A stretch of 64,000 nt of DNA, from positions 868,001 through 932,000 of the forward strand of contig NZ_JAPDGS010000001.1 of NCBI RefSeq assembly GCF_025950525.1. The letters are read 5' to 3'. The DNA comes from Stagnihabitans lacustris. GTDB taxonomy: Bacteria > Pseudomonadota > Alphaproteobacteria > Rhodobacterales > Rhodobacteraceae. The position numbers and the translations under genes were made by a program. The notes below the pieces were generated by a model. It had not been told where the DNA came from, did no database searches, and saw only the letters and a list, made by a program, of their open reading frames with translations. This document shows positions 41,494-50,368 of this stretch, one piece after another. The stretch's first letter is position 1, and the number at the start of each line of letters is the position of its first letter.

Positions 41494-43317
41494 ATGCGCC
41501 GTGTCACCACCTCTGCGACCTCTGAAGACATGGCCAAGGCCCCGGCGAACGGCTGGCAGACCATGAAACGCGTCGCGCCCTATTTGTGGCCCGAGGGCGA
41601 GCCTTGGGTGAAGCGCCGCGTCGTCTTTGCGCTGGTTCTCTTGCTGATTTCCAAGCTTGTCTCGGTCTATACCCCCTGGCTTTACAAGGTCGCCGTCGAT
41701 GCGCTGACCGGGCAGACCTCACGCGATGGCGTGTTGTTGTTCGGGGCAGTCGGCCTGACCGTGGCCTATGGCATCGCCCGCATGGGCAGCGTCTTTTTCG
41801 GCGAGATGCGGGACTGGGTCTTTGTCCGCGTCGGCCAACGCGCCCTGCGCAAACTGGCCTACGAGACCTTCACCCATATCCACCGCCTGTCCCTGCGCTA
41901 TCACATCACCCGCAAGACCGGCGGCCTGTCGCGCATCATCGAGCGCGGGGTGAAGGGCGTCGATTTCCTGCTGCGCTTCATGCTGTTTTCGATCATCCCG
42001 CTGATCCTGGAACTGACCATGGTGTCGGTGATCTTTGCGATCTATTACGGGCTGACCTATATGGTCGTCGTCCTGGCCACGATCGGGCTTTACGTGTTCT
42101 ACACGTTCAAGGTCACCGAATGGCGGGTCAAGATCCGCAAGGCGATGAACGATCAGGACACCGACGCCAACCAAAAGGCGGTCGACAGCCTGTTGAATTA
42201 TGAAACCGTCAAGTATTTCAGCGCCGAGGCCCGTGAGGCCGCGCGCTATGACCGTGCCATGGGGCTTTATGAACAGGCCGCGGTCAAGACCGGGCAGTCG
42301 TTGTCGATGCTGAACATCGGGCAGAATGTCATCATCACCACGGGCCTGATTGCGGTCATGGTCATGTCGGCCATGGGCGTGCAGCAGGGCCGCTTTACCG
42401 TGGGCGATTTCGTCATGGTCAACGCCTATATGATGCAGATCACGCTTCCGCTGGGCTTCCTTGGCACGGTCTACCGCGAAATCCGTCAGGCGCTGGTCGA
42501 TATGGGCGAGATGTTCGGCCTTCTGGGCCAACCGGCCGAAATCACCGATATCGCCAATGCGCCCGAACTGAAGGTTCCGGCTGGTGAGATCACCTTTGAC
42601 AACGTCCGCTTTGCCTATGACGCCAATCGGCCGATCCTGAAGGGGGTCAGCTTCACCGTCAAACCGGGCTCCAAGGTGGCCTTGGTCGGCCCCTCGGGTT
42701 CGGGGAAATCGACCATCGGGCGGCTGTTGTTCCGGTTTTACGACATCACCGGCGGGGCGATCCGCATCGACGGCCAGGACATCCGCGAGGTCACGCAGAC
42801 CTCTTTGCACCGCGCCATCGGGGTCGTGCCGCAGGATACGGTTCTGTTCAACGACACGGTCGAATACAACATCGCCTATGGCAACCCGGACGAAGGCCAT
42901 GCGGGCGTGATCCGCGCGGCCAAGGCGGCGCGCATCCATGACTTTGTGACCTCTTTGCCGGATGGCTATCAGGCCAAAGTCGGTGAACGCGGCCTGAAAC
43001 TGTCGGGCGGGGAAAAGCAGCGCGTCGGCATCGCCCGCACCTTGCTGAAGAACCCGCCGATCCTGGTGCTGGACGAGGCAACCAGCGCCTTGGACACCCA
43101 GACCGAACGCGACATTCAGGAAAGCCTGAACGCCATGGGGCAGGGGCGGTCGGTCATCACCATCGCGCACCGCCTGTCGACCATCGCCGACAGCGACCTG
43201 ATCCTGGTGCTGGAGGCCGGTGAGGTCGTCGAACGCGGCACGCATGACGAGTTGATCGCGCTGGGCGGCCGTTACACCGCCATGTGGGAACGCCAGTCGG
43301 CCGAAGAGACCGAATGA
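41494..43317 (+). CDS. Atm1/ABCB7-type ABC exporter (half-transporter)
   Basis: Start 41494 with AAGGAG at the right spacing gives 607 residues. The N-terminal TM domain (about residues 40-310) has six predicted helices, with the ABCB7/Atm1-like GGLSRIIERGVKGVDFLLRFMLF and YFSAEAREAARYDRAM. The C-terminal ABC domain has Walker A GPSGSGKST, signature LSGGEKQR, Walker B ILVLDEATSALD and the H-loop AHRLST. Bacterial Atm1 exports glutathione-metal or glutathione-persulfide species. It works as a homodimer in the inner membrane. Upstream lies the C/A-rich repeat region. Confidence 0.92.
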   Translation: MRRVTTSATSEDMAKAPANGWQTMKRVAPYLWPEGEPWVKRRVVFALVLLLISKLVSVYTPWLYKVAVDALTGQTSRDGVLLFGAVGLTVAYGIARMGSVFFGEMRDWVFVRVGQRALRKLAYETFTHIHRLSLRYHITRKTGGLSRIIERGVKGVDFLLRFMLFSIIPLILELTMVSVIFAIYYGLTYMVVVLATIGLYVFYTFKVTEWRVKIRKAMNDQDTDANQKAVDSLLNYETVKYFSAEAREAARYDRAMGLYEQAAVKTGQSLSMLNIGQNVIITTGLIAVMVMSAMGVQQGRFTVGDFVMVNAYMMQITLPLGFLGTVYREIRQALVDMGEMFGLLGQPAEITDIANAPELKVPAGEITFDNVRFAYDANRPILKGVSFTVKPGSKVALVGPSGSGKSTIGRLLFRFYDITGGAIRIDGQDIREVTQTSLHRAIGVVPQDTVLFNDTVEYNIAYGNPDEGHAGVIRAAKAARIHDFVTSLPDGYQAKVGERGLKLSGGEKQRVGIARTLLKNPPILVLDEATSALDTQTERDIQESLNAMGQGRSVITIAHRLSTIADSDLILVLEAGEVVERGTHDELIALGGRYTAMWERQSAEETE

Positions 43318-43394
43318 GGCCCGCCGGATTTTCTGATGGGCTTGGCAGTCGCGCGGGCGCAGGGTAAGACGGGATCAAAGCGCAGGGAGGCCTT

Positions 43395-44075
43395 ATGAGC
43401 ACGCCGGACAGTTTCGTCGATGAAGTCACCGAAGAATTGCGTCGGGACAAGCTTTATGCGGCCTTCCGTCGCTATGGCTGGATCGGTGGGGTCGTGGTTC
43501 TGGGGATCGTCGGCGGCGCGGCCTATAGCGAATGGACCAAGGCCAAGGCCGAGGCTCGGGCCGAGGGTTTTGGCGACGCGGTCCAGACCGCCCTGGCGCT
43601 GACGGATGCCAAGGCACGGGATGCGGCGCTGGCCGCCATTCCGGTCGATGGCGGGCAAGGCGTTGTCGTGGCCCTGTTGCGTGCGGCCGATGCCGAGGGC
43701 GACCGTGCGGCGCGTCTGGCCGCGCTGGATGCCCTGGCCGCCGACACCACCCAGCCGCAGATTTACCGCGACATGGCCATGCTGAAGCGCGTGGGGATTG
43801 CCGGGGCCGAAACGCCGTTGGCCGACCGCCGCGCCGCGCTGACCGCTTTGGTCGTGCCGGGCCGCGCCATGCGGACCCTGGCCGAAGAACAGCTCGCCTA
43901 TCTGCTGATCGAAGAGGGCAAAACGCCCGAGGCCCTGACAGCACTTCTTGCGCTGTATCAGGACCAGGAGGCGCCGCAGGGTTTGAAACAGCGCGCCGCC
44001 CAAACCATCACCGCGCTTGGCGGCACGGTGCCGGAAAAGATCGCGCCCGAGGGTGCCATGCCCGAAGCGGGCTAA
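43395..44075 (+). CDS. YfgM-like membrane-anchored TPR protein
   Basis: The 226-residue product starts MSTPDSFVDEVTEELRRDKLY, has one TM helix (GWIGGVVVLGIVGGAAYSEW, about 28-47) and a periplasmic TPR-like domain with helical repeats. YfgM-type proteins associate with SecYEG and periplasmic chaperones. The order here, this gene then bamB then der, is the same as in E. coli (yfgM-bamB-der), which strengthens the call. GGGAGG lies before the ATG. Confidence 0.88.
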   Translation: MSTPDSFVDEVTEELRRDKLYAAFRRYGWIGGVVVLGIVGGAAYSEWTKAKAEARAEGFGDAVQTALALTDAKARDAALAAIPVDGGQGVVVALLRAADAEGDRAARLAALDALAADTTQPQIYRDMAMLKRVGIAGAETPLADRRAALTALVVPGRAMRTLAEEQLAYLLIEEGKTPEALTALLALYQDQEAPQGLKQRAAQTITALGGTVPEKIAPEGAMPEAG

Positions 44076-44084
44076 GGGGGCGTC

Positions 44085-45431
44085 ATGCGGTATCTGGCTT
44101 TCGGTCTGATGATCTCGACCTTGGCGCTTGCGGCTTGCGAGCGGGACCGGGTGCTGGAGGGGACGCGGTTTCCGCTGCGGGGGGGGCTTGATGCCTCGGT
44201 TCCGTCCGAGGCCGACCCCGATCCGCAGCCGGCGCCGGATCGTCCGGCCAATGTGGCGGCGGGGATTTCGCTGCCCGGTCAGGTCAGCAATGCCGACTGG
44301 GGTCAGCGCGGCGGCAATGCCAGCCATACCGGCGTGCATGGCGCGCTGTCGGCGCAACCGGCGCTGGTCTGGGCCGTGGATATCGGCGCCGGGTCGGGCA
44401 AACGGTCGCGCATCACGGCGGCGCCCGTCGTGGCGGGTGGCCGGGTTTTCGCCATGGACGGCGCATCCAAAGTGACGGCGGTGTCCGTCGGCGGAGAGCG
44501 GCTTTGGTCGGCCTCGGTCAAGGCCGATTTCGACAAGGGCGGCGCGCTTTCGGGCGGATCGCTGGCCGCGGATGGCGCGCGGGCCTATGCGGTGACGGGC
44601 TACGGCGAGGTTGTGGCTTTGGACGCGGGCACCGGCGCGGTCATCTGGCGGCAACGCTTGGGGGCTGCGGCTTCGGGCGCGCCCTTGCTGGCGGATGGGC
44701 GGGTCTATGTCGCGGGCAATGACGGCACGGCCTGGGCCATCGACGCGGGCACTGGCCGCGTGGTCTGGACCGCGGTTGGCGCGGGCAACGTGCAGGGCCT
44801 GCATTTCGACGGCGGCGCGGCGCCGGCCGCTGCCGGGTCTTTGGTCGTTTTCCCCTTTGCCTCGGGCGCCATGGTCGCGGTCGAGACCTCGACCGGGCAG
44901 CCGGTCTGGACCGCCTATGCCACCGGGGAACGTCTGGGCCGCGCCTTTGCCAATTCGGGCGATGTGACGGGCGATCCGGTGGTTTCGGGCGGGATGCTTT
45001 ATGCGGGCACCGAGGCGGGGCGGACGGGGGCCTGGTCCCTGGCCCAAGGCGCCGTGATCTGGGGCGCGGTCGAGGGCGCCTTGAACGCGCCGCTGGTCGT
45101 GGGCGGGTCCGTCTTTGTCGTCAACGACGAGGCGACTTTGGTGCGGCTGGATGCGCAGACCGGCGCGCAAATCTGGGCCAGCGGTCTGCCCTATTTCGAC
45201 CAGACCAAGCCCAAGAAACAGGGCGCCATCACCGCAAGCTATGGCCCCTTGCTGGCCGGTGGTCGGGTCTGGGTCGCCTCGTCGGATGGCAAGCTGCGGG
45301 GCTTCTCGCCGCAGGACGGCTCGCTTGGCGCCGAAGTGGCGCTTCCGGGCGGGGCGGCTGCGGTTCCGGCCTTGGCGCAGGGCATGATGTTTGTCGTTTC
45401 CGCGCGCGGGCAACTTCTGGCTTTCCGCTGA
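44085..45431 (+). CDS. bamB: Outer membrane assembly lipoprotein BamB
   Basis: The 448-residue protein has a lipoprotein signal peptide, MRYLAFGLMISTLALAAC, with Cys18 as the lipidation site. The mature part repeats beta-propeller blades with PQQ-like motifs (GGRVFAMDGASKVTAVS; GARAYAVTGYGEVVALDAGTGAVIW). It is slightly longer than E. coli BamB (392) owing to an N-terminal linker rich in Asp/Pro. BamB assists BamA in folding outer-membrane proteins. It follows the YfgM-like gene by 9 bp. Confidence 0.92.
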   Translation: MRYLAFGLMISTLALAACERDRVLEGTRFPLRGGLDASVPSEADPDPQPAPDRPANVAAGISLPGQVSNADWGQRGGNASHTGVHGALSAQPALVWAVDIGAGSGKRSRITAAPVVAGGRVFAMDGASKVTAVSVGGERLWSASVKADFDKGGALSGGSLAADGARAYAVTGYGEVVALDAGTGAVIWRQRLGAAASGAPLLADGRVYVAGNDGTAWAIDAGTGRVVWTAVGAGNVQGLHFDGGAAPAAAGSLVVFPFASGAMVAVETSTGQPVWTAYATGERLGRAFANSGDVTGDPVVSGGMLYAGTEAGRTGAWSLAQGAVIWGAVEGALNAPLVVGGSVFVVNDEATLVRLDAQTGAQIWASGLPYFDQTKPKKQGAITASYGPLLAGGRVWVASSDGKLRGFSPQDGSLGAEVALPGGAAAVPALAQGMMFVVSARGQLLAFR

Positions 45432-45475
45432 AGGAAAGCTGATGTAAGGGACGGGTTCCTTCGAAGGGATTCCGG

Positions 45476-46933
45476 ATGTCTTTTACGCTCGCCATTGTGG
45501 GCCGCCCGAATGTGGGCAAGTCGACGCTGTTCAACCGCCTTGTGGGGCGCAAGCTGGCTTTGGTCGATGACCAGCCCGGCGTCACCCGCGACCTGCGCGA
45601 GGGCGATGCGAAACTCTTCGACCTGCGCTTTACCGTGATCGACACGGCCGGTCTGGAAGAGGTCACGGACGACAGCCTTCAGGGCCGGATGCGCCGCCTG
45701 ACCGAACGCGCGGTCGATATGGCCGATATCAGCCTGTTCCTGATCGACGGTCGGGTGGGGGTGACGCCTTCGGACGAGACCTTTGCCGAAATCCTGCGCA
45801 AAAAGGGCAAGACCGTCATCGTCGGCGTGAACAAGGCCGAGGGCAAGGCGGGCGACAGTGGCGCCATCGAGGCCTGGTCGCTGGGCCTGGGCGAGCCGAT
45901 CCGCCTGTCGGCCGAACATGGCGAGGGGATCGACGACCTTTACCGCGCGCTTCTGCCCTTTGAAGAGCAGTTCGCCGCCCGGGCGATTGAAAACGCTCCG
46001 GTGGTCGAGGTCGATATTTCCGAGGAAGAGGCCGAAAGCGAAGAAGAGGACCTGTCCTGGACGCCCTCGGACAAGCACCCGCTGCAAATCGCGGTGATTG
46101 GCCGGCCCAATGCCGGGAAATCGACGCTGATCAACAAGATCCTGGGGTTTGACCGGCTGTTGACCGGCCCCGAGGCGGGGATCACGCGGGATGCCATCTC
46201 GGTTCGGACCGATTGGCATGGCACGCCGACGCGGATTTTCGACACGGCCGGGATGCGCAAAAAGGGCAAGGTGGTCGAAAAGCTGGAGAAGCTTTCGGTC
46301 GCCGACGGGTTGCGCGCCGTGCGCTTTGCCGAAGTGGTGGTCGTGCTGCTGGACGTGGAAATCCCCTTTGAAACCCAAGACTTGCGCATCTGCGACTTTG
46401 CCGAGACCGAAGGTCGGGCGGTGGTCGTGGCGGTCAACAAATGGGACCTTGAAGAGGAAAAACAGGACAAGCTGGCCGAGCTGAAAGAGATGTTCGAACG
46501 GCTTCTGCCGCAGCTGCGCGGGGCGCCCTTGGTCACGATCTCGGGCAAGACCGGGCGGGGGTTGGACCGGCTGCACGAGGCGATCTTGAAGGCGCATGCG
46601 GTGTGGAACCGCCGCGTGTCGACCGCGCGGCTGAACACCTGGCTGGGCGCGATGACCGAGGCGCACCCGCCGCCCGCGCCTGGCGGCAAGCGCATCAAGC
46701 TGCGCTACATGACCCAGGTCAAGACGCGGCCTCCGGGCTTTGTGGCGATGTGCAGCCATCCCGAGGATATGCCCGACAGCTATCGCCGCTATCTGGTGAA
46801 TGGCTTGCGCGACCATTTCGACATGCCGGGGACGCCGATCCGGCTGACGCTGCGGTCTCAGGGCGACAAGAACCCGTTCAAGAACCCGAAGTTCAACACC
46901 CCCTCGCGGCTGCGCAAGCACCTGGACAAGTAA
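45476..46933 (+). CDS. der: GTPase Der (EngA)
   Basis: The 485-residue GTPase has two tandem G domains: the first P-loop is GRPNVGKST near residue 8, the second GRPNAGKST about residue 208. DTAGLEE and [10 protein letters not shown] are the respective G3 motifs; NKAEG and NKWDL are G4 motifs. The C-terminal KH-like domain ends [12 protein letters not shown]. Der is essential for 50S subunit assembly. After the stop, the DNA contains two more copies of CTGGACAAG, an apparent tandem slip of the gene's last codons. Confidence 0.96.
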   Translation: MSFTLAIVGRPNVGKSTLFNRLVGRKLALVDDQPGVTRDLREGDAKLFDLRFTVIDTAGLEEVTDDSLQGRMRRLTERAVDMADISLFLIDGRVGVTPSDETFAEILRKKGKTVIVGVNKAEGKAGDSGAIEAWSLGLGEPIRLSAEHGEGIDDLYRALLPFEEQFAARAIENAPVVEVDISEEEAESEEEDLSWTPSDKHPLQIAVIGRPNAGKSTLINKILGFDRLLTGPEAGITRDAISVRTDWHGTPTRIFDTAGMRKKGKVVEKLEKLSVADGLRAVRFAEVVVVLLDVEIPFETQDLRICDFAETEGRAVVVAVNKWDLEEEKQDKLAELKEMFERLLPQLRGAPLVTISGKTGRGLDRLHEAILKAHAVWNRRVSTARLNTWLGAMTEAHPPPAPGGKRIKLRYMTQVKTRPPGFVAMCSHPEDMPDSYRRYLVNGLRDHFDMPGTPIRLTLRSQGDKNPFKNPKFNTPSRLRKHLDK

Positions 46934-46972
46934 GGGTCAGCTGGACAAGTCAGGGGCAACTGGACAAGGAAA
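46924..46972 (+). repeat. Triple repeat of the der C-terminal coding bases
   Basis: CTGGACAAG occurs at the end of der and twice more (spaced about 18-19 bp), first followed by TAAGGGTCAG, then TCAGGGGCAA, then GAAATCGAG. The last copy is no longer in a coding context. It looks like a duplication over the gene end. Confidence 0.6.
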
Positions 46973-47035
46973 TCGAGCGGCTGCGCCGCAAGAGCTTGTC
47001 TCGCCTCTGGGGCTGTGCCCCAACCGGCTTGGGAA

Positions 47036-47064
47036 AAAAGGGCGGCCCAGGGGCCGCCCTTTGG
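47036..47064. terminator. Bidirectional terminator between der and fliG
   Basis: GGGCGGCCC-AG-GGGCCGCCC with an A6 tract on the left and TTT on the right, so it can terminate transcripts from both directions. It lies between the convergent der (+) and fliG (-) genes. Confidence 0.8.
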
Positions 47065-47147
47065 CATGAAAGCAGAACGGCTGTGACCTAACCGCTGTCT
47101 TGGGGTGGGGGCAGGAAAGGGGCTTGAAGGTGCGATCACGCTGGCGA

Positions 47148-47202
47148 GCGTCAGCGTCAGCGTCAGCGTCAGCATCAGCATCAGCATCAGCATCAGCATC
47201 AG
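47148..47202 (+). repeat. Hexanucleotide microsatellite (GCGTCA/GCATCA)
   Basis: Four units of GCGTCA followed by five of GCATCA. Part of the 634-bp gap 46934-47567, which otherwise holds the terminator at 47036 and a hairpin CACCTGAC-CACGGG-GTCAGGTG (47354-47375). A frame through it would give alternating Ser-Val and Ser-Ile; I do not accept it as coding. Confidence 0.85.
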
Positions 47203-47567
47203 GATCCGGTTTTGGCCCGATCCAAGGTTGGGTGCCGGGTCCAGTTCCAATCCCGTTCCCGGGTCAGGATCAGCGGCCAAGTCATTCGCGCCAAATCATC
47301 CCGGCCGGCGACGGTGCGCACTTGCCGCAGGTTGTCCACCCGCAGCATGTCCCACACCTGACCACGGGGTCAGGTGCCGCTTGACCACCTGATGTCTGGC
47401 CCCTCCCGCCTTGGTTGGCACTGGCCCGCCCGACCAAGCCCATACCTCCACAGGTCGCGGGAGGACCGGAGGGCCCGGCACGGGTCCTTCGGCGGGGTGG
47501 GTGCGGGAAGGGCTGGCCCCTCCCGCTTCCGCAGCCAAGGCTTTGCCGCTGCGGCGCCTGACCGCCA

Positions 47568-48647
47568 TCACTGTTCGGGTTCGACCAGCACCACTTCGCC
47601 CGAGCCTTCCAGCTGGCGGATCGCCATGACAATTGCCGTCATCGCCTCTTCGGCGTCTTTTTCCTTGATCTTGCCGCGGCCCGCCATTTCCTCTTTCAGG
47701 GTCTGGGTCAGGCGCTGCGACAGGTTGGCCAGCACATGTTCGGCCGAGGGCACCAGGTCGGGCACGCCCATTGCATAGGCCAGGGCCGTGACGATCAGGT
47801 TCTGATCCACCAGACGCACCACTTTGGGCACATCCCGCGGCGCCAGCCGCGCCTTGACATGTTCAAAGGTGAAGATGTTCTTTTTCACGACCTCGGCGAA
47901 GTCCTTGTCGGCTTCGATCAGGCCTTTCAGCACATCATCCCGTGTCGTGGCCGCAGCCACGTTCAAGATCGCGCCCACCCTTTCGCCCGGGCCCGCGTCA
48001 AAGGCCTTCAGCGGCTGGCTGTCCAACTGCGTGGCCAAGGACAGGCCGATGCGATGCACCGTGTCGGGATCGACATTTCCGGTCAGCGACACCGCATAGG
48101 CCACCGCCCGCGCCCTTTCGCCGGGCAGTTTCGCCAGCAGTTCCGCCGCACGCGGCACCGGCAGCTTTGACAGGACCACGGCGCAGACCTCGATGCTTTC
48201 TTCTTCCAGCACGGGGACGATGCGTTCCAGCGACATGCCGTTGATCCGCTCCCAGGGGTCGACCGAGGCATTGCCCCCCGACAGCCTGCGCAGCCGCGAG
48301 GCGGCATTGGCCGACATATGCCCATCCATCAGCGAGAGCGCGCCTTCAAGCCCGCCCGGAAAGGACAGGCCGACCTGCTCCAGCTCGCCCAGGAATTCTT
48401 CGACCACGGCCTTTAGCGTTTCGCGGCTGACGCGGCGCATCTTGCCCAGCTGCTGCGTCAATTCGGTCTGCATATCCTCGGGCAGGGATGTCACCTTCAG
48501 CGGCGCCCCCTCGGACAACATCAGGCGCACGATGATCGCGGCCTTTTCCTTGGGTTTGATCTTGGGGCGTGCGTGATCGACCACGGCCGGGGCGCCAAAG
48601 CCCTCGGTATTGGTCAAGGAGGCCAGCATTGCGGGGTTGAAAGCCAT
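47568..48647 (-). CDS. fliG: Flagellar motor switch protein FliG
   Basis: Start at 48647 with GGAG upstream gives 359 residues. The N-terminal KPKEKAAIIVRLMLSEGAPL, the middle PVLEEESIEVCAVVLSKLP with VPRAAELLAKLPGERARAVAYAVSL, and the C-terminal TFEHVKARLAPRDVPKVVRLVDQNLIVTALAYA plus LKEEMAGRGKIKEKDAEEAMTAIV fit FliG, which couples MotA to rotor rotation. Length is close to E. coli FliG (331). No other flagellar gene is in the window; it sits alone between der and purB. Confidence 0.82.
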   Translation of the reverse strand: MAFNPAMLASLTNTEGFGAPAVVDHARPKIKPKEKAAIIVRLMLSEGAPLKVTSLPEDMQTELTQQLGKMRRVSRETLKAVVEEFLGELEQVGLSFPGGLEGALSLMDGHMSANAASRLRRLSGGNASVDPWERINGMSLERIVPVLEEESIEVCAVVLSKLPVPRAAELLAKLPGERARAVAYAVSLTGNVDPDTVHRIGLSLATQLDSQPLKAFDAGPGERVGAILNVAAATTRDDVLKGLIEADKDFAEVVKKNIFTFEHVKARLAPRDVPKVVRLVDQNLIVTALAYAMGVPDLVPSAEHVLANLSQRLTQTLKEEMAGRGKIKEKDAEEAMTAIVMAIRQLEGSGEVVLVEPEQ

Positions 48648-48731
48648 GGACCACTCCGATTCTTCAGACTTTCCCACCATGGCGCCCCCCGGTTAATCCG
48701 AGGTTTAGCCGCAAAGATTTCGCAGCCCATG

Positions 48732-48761
48732 CAAAAGGCGCCAGGGTTTCCCCCGGCGCCC
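48732..48761 (-). terminator. Terminator of purB
   Basis: On the minus strand GGCGCCGGGGGAAACCCTGGCGCC followed by TTTTGC. Just 3' of purB stop there are also three 12-bp tandem copies of GTGACCTGCCGC (48763-48798). Confidence 0.75.
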
Positions 48762-48762
48762 C

Positions 48763-48798
48763 GTGACCTGCCGCGTGACCTGCCGCGTGACCTGCCGC
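48763..48798. repeat. 12-bp tandem repeat, three copies
   Basis: GTGACCTGCCGC repeated exactly three times between the purB stop (48804) and the terminator hairpin. Its function, if any, is not known. Confidence 0.85.
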
Positions 48799-48803
48799 GC
48801 GCC

Positions 48804-50105
48804 TTAGCCGAAAACGCGCTTGAAGATCGTGTCGACATGTTTGGTGTGATAGCCCAGATCGAATTTCTCTTCGATCTGGGCGGGCGACAGCGCCGCGGTC
48901 ACTTCCGGATCGGCCAGAAGCTCGGTCTTGAAATCGGCGCCCTTTTCCCAGACCTTCATGGCATTGCGTTGCACAAGGCGGTAGCTGTCCTCACGCGAGA
49001 CGCCGGCCTGGGTCAACGCCAGAAGCACGCGCTGCGACATGACCAAGCCTTTGAACTTGTTCATGTTGCGGAGCATGTTTTCCGGATAGACCACCAGCTT
49101 TTCAACGACGCCCGCCAGACGGTGCAGCGCGAAATCCAGCGTCACCGTCGTATCGGGACCAATCGCGCGTTCGACGCTGGAATGGCTGATGTCGCGTTCA
49201 TGCCACAGCGCGACATTCTCCAGCGCGGGCGTCACGGCCATGCGCACCAGACGGGCCAGGCCGGTCAGGTTTTCGGTCAGGACGGGGTTGCGCTTGTGGG
49301 GCATCGCACTGGAGCCCTTTTGACCGGGCGAGAAGAACTCTTCCGCCTCCAGCACCTCGGTGCGCTGCATGTGGCGGATTTCGGTGGCGACGTTTTCGAT
49401 CGACGACGCGATCACGCCCAAAGTCGCAAAGAACATCGCATGACGGTCGCGCGGGACGACTTGGGTGGAAATCGGCTCGGGCGTCAGGCCCAGCATCTTG
49501 CAGACATGCTCTTCGACCGAGGGGTCGATATTGGCGAACGTGCCCACCGCGCCAGAGATTGCGCCCGTGGCGATCTCGGCCCGGGCGGCGACCAGACGCG
49601 CGCGGCCGCGTGACATTTCGGCATAGAACCGCGCGAAAGTCAGGCCCATCGTGGTCGGCTCGGCATGGATGCCATGGCTGCGGCCGATGCGGACCGTGTC
49701 CTTGTGCTCAAACGCGCGGGTCTTCAGCGCGGCCAGAACCCGGTCCATGGCGACCAACAAAAGGTCGCTTGCGCGCACGAGTTGCACGTTGAAGGTCGTG
49801 TCCAGAACGTCGGAGGAGGTCATGCCCTGATGCACAAACCGCGCCTCGTCATTGCCGATGATCTCGGCCAGATGGGTCAGAAAGGCGATGACGTCATGCT
49901 TGGTCACGGCCTCGATCTCGTCGATGCGGGCGACGTTGAACTCGGCGTCGCGGGCCTTCCAGACGGCCTCGGCATTGGCCTTGGGGATCACGCCAATGGC
50001 GGCCTGGGCGTCGCAGGCATGGGCCTCAATCTCGAACCAGATCTTGAAGCGGGTCTCGGGGGACCAGATTGAGACCATCTCGGGGCGGGAATAGCGCGGG
50101 ATCAT
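48804..50105 (-). CDS. purB: Adenylosuccinate lyase
   Basis: The start at 50105 (MIPRYSRPEMVSIWSPETRF, with GGAGG before the ATG) gives 433 residues. The lyase-superfamily signature GQKGSSAMPHKRNPV contains the mobile-loop Ser; the catalytic His lies in GRSHGIHAEPTTMG. The enzyme cleaves SAICAR and adenylosuccinate, acting twice in purine synthesis. With purM and purN it gives three purine genes in the window, but not in one operon. Confidence 0.97.
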   Translation of the reverse strand: MIPRYSRPEMVSIWSPETRFKIWFEIEAHACDAQAAIGVIPKANAEAVWKARDAEFNVARIDEIEAVTKHDVIAFLTHLAEIIGNDEARFVHQGMTSSDVLDTTFNVQLVRASDLLLVAMDRVLAALKTRAFEHKDTVRIGRSHGIHAEPTTMGLTFARFYAEMSRGRARLVAARAEIATGAISGAVGTFANIDPSVEEHVCKMLGLTPEPISTQVVPRDRHAMFFATLGVIASSIENVATEIRHMQRTEVLEAEEFFSPGQKGSSAMPHKRNPVLTENLTGLARLVRMAVTPALENVALWHERDISHSSVERAIGPDTTVTLDFALHRLAGVVEKLVVYPENMLRNMNKFKGLVMSQRVLLALTQAGVSREDSYRLVQRNAMKVWEKGADFKTELLADPEVTAALSPAQIEEKFDLGYHTKHVDTIFKRVFG

Positions 50106-50228
50106 GCGAAGGCCTCCAATTGCGATGCCGCCCCTTAGCGCGCGCCCCGCCCGGAGTCCAGCGGAGCGCCTGCGGCGCAAGGTTTTTCTCTCACCTCTGG
50201 CGCGGCGCGCCAACCGGCTCGGGCGTGC

Positions 50229-50260
50229 CTCCGGCGGGAGTATTTGCGCAAGTGTGAAAG
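50229..50260 (+). repeat. Dispersed repeat copy 10
   Basis: GCCTCCGGCGGGAGTATTTG then CGCAAGTGTGAAAGG, in the gap upstream of purB. The CCGGCGGGAGTATTTG part pairs with the same extended sequence of copy 2 read in reverse. Confidence 0.75.
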
Positions 50261-50289
50261 GCAATCGCTGCGGCCAAGCAGGCCTCTTC

Positions 50290-50349
50290 CCTTTCATCTT
50301 TTCATATATATCCCACGGGGAGGTCTGGAGGGGTGTGAAACCCCTCCAG
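50290..50349 (-). repeat. Composite dispersed element copy 11 (GTGAA-loop type)
   Basis: CTTTCATCTTTTCATATATA, then TCCCACGGGGAGGT, then hairpin CTGGAGGGGT-GTGAA-ACCCCTCCAG (50325-50349). Same architecture as the unit at 12863-12923 but with different paired bases, showing compensatory change. It follows the dddP stop (50369 on the minus strand) directly. Confidence 0.8.
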
Positions 50350-50368
50350 CGCTGTCCGCCAGCGCACC

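Noticed and set aside
47105-47392. Plus-strand frame containing alternating Ser-Val and Ser-Ile
   Set aside because: It is generated by the hexamer microsatellite; flanks lack coding character and a start signal.
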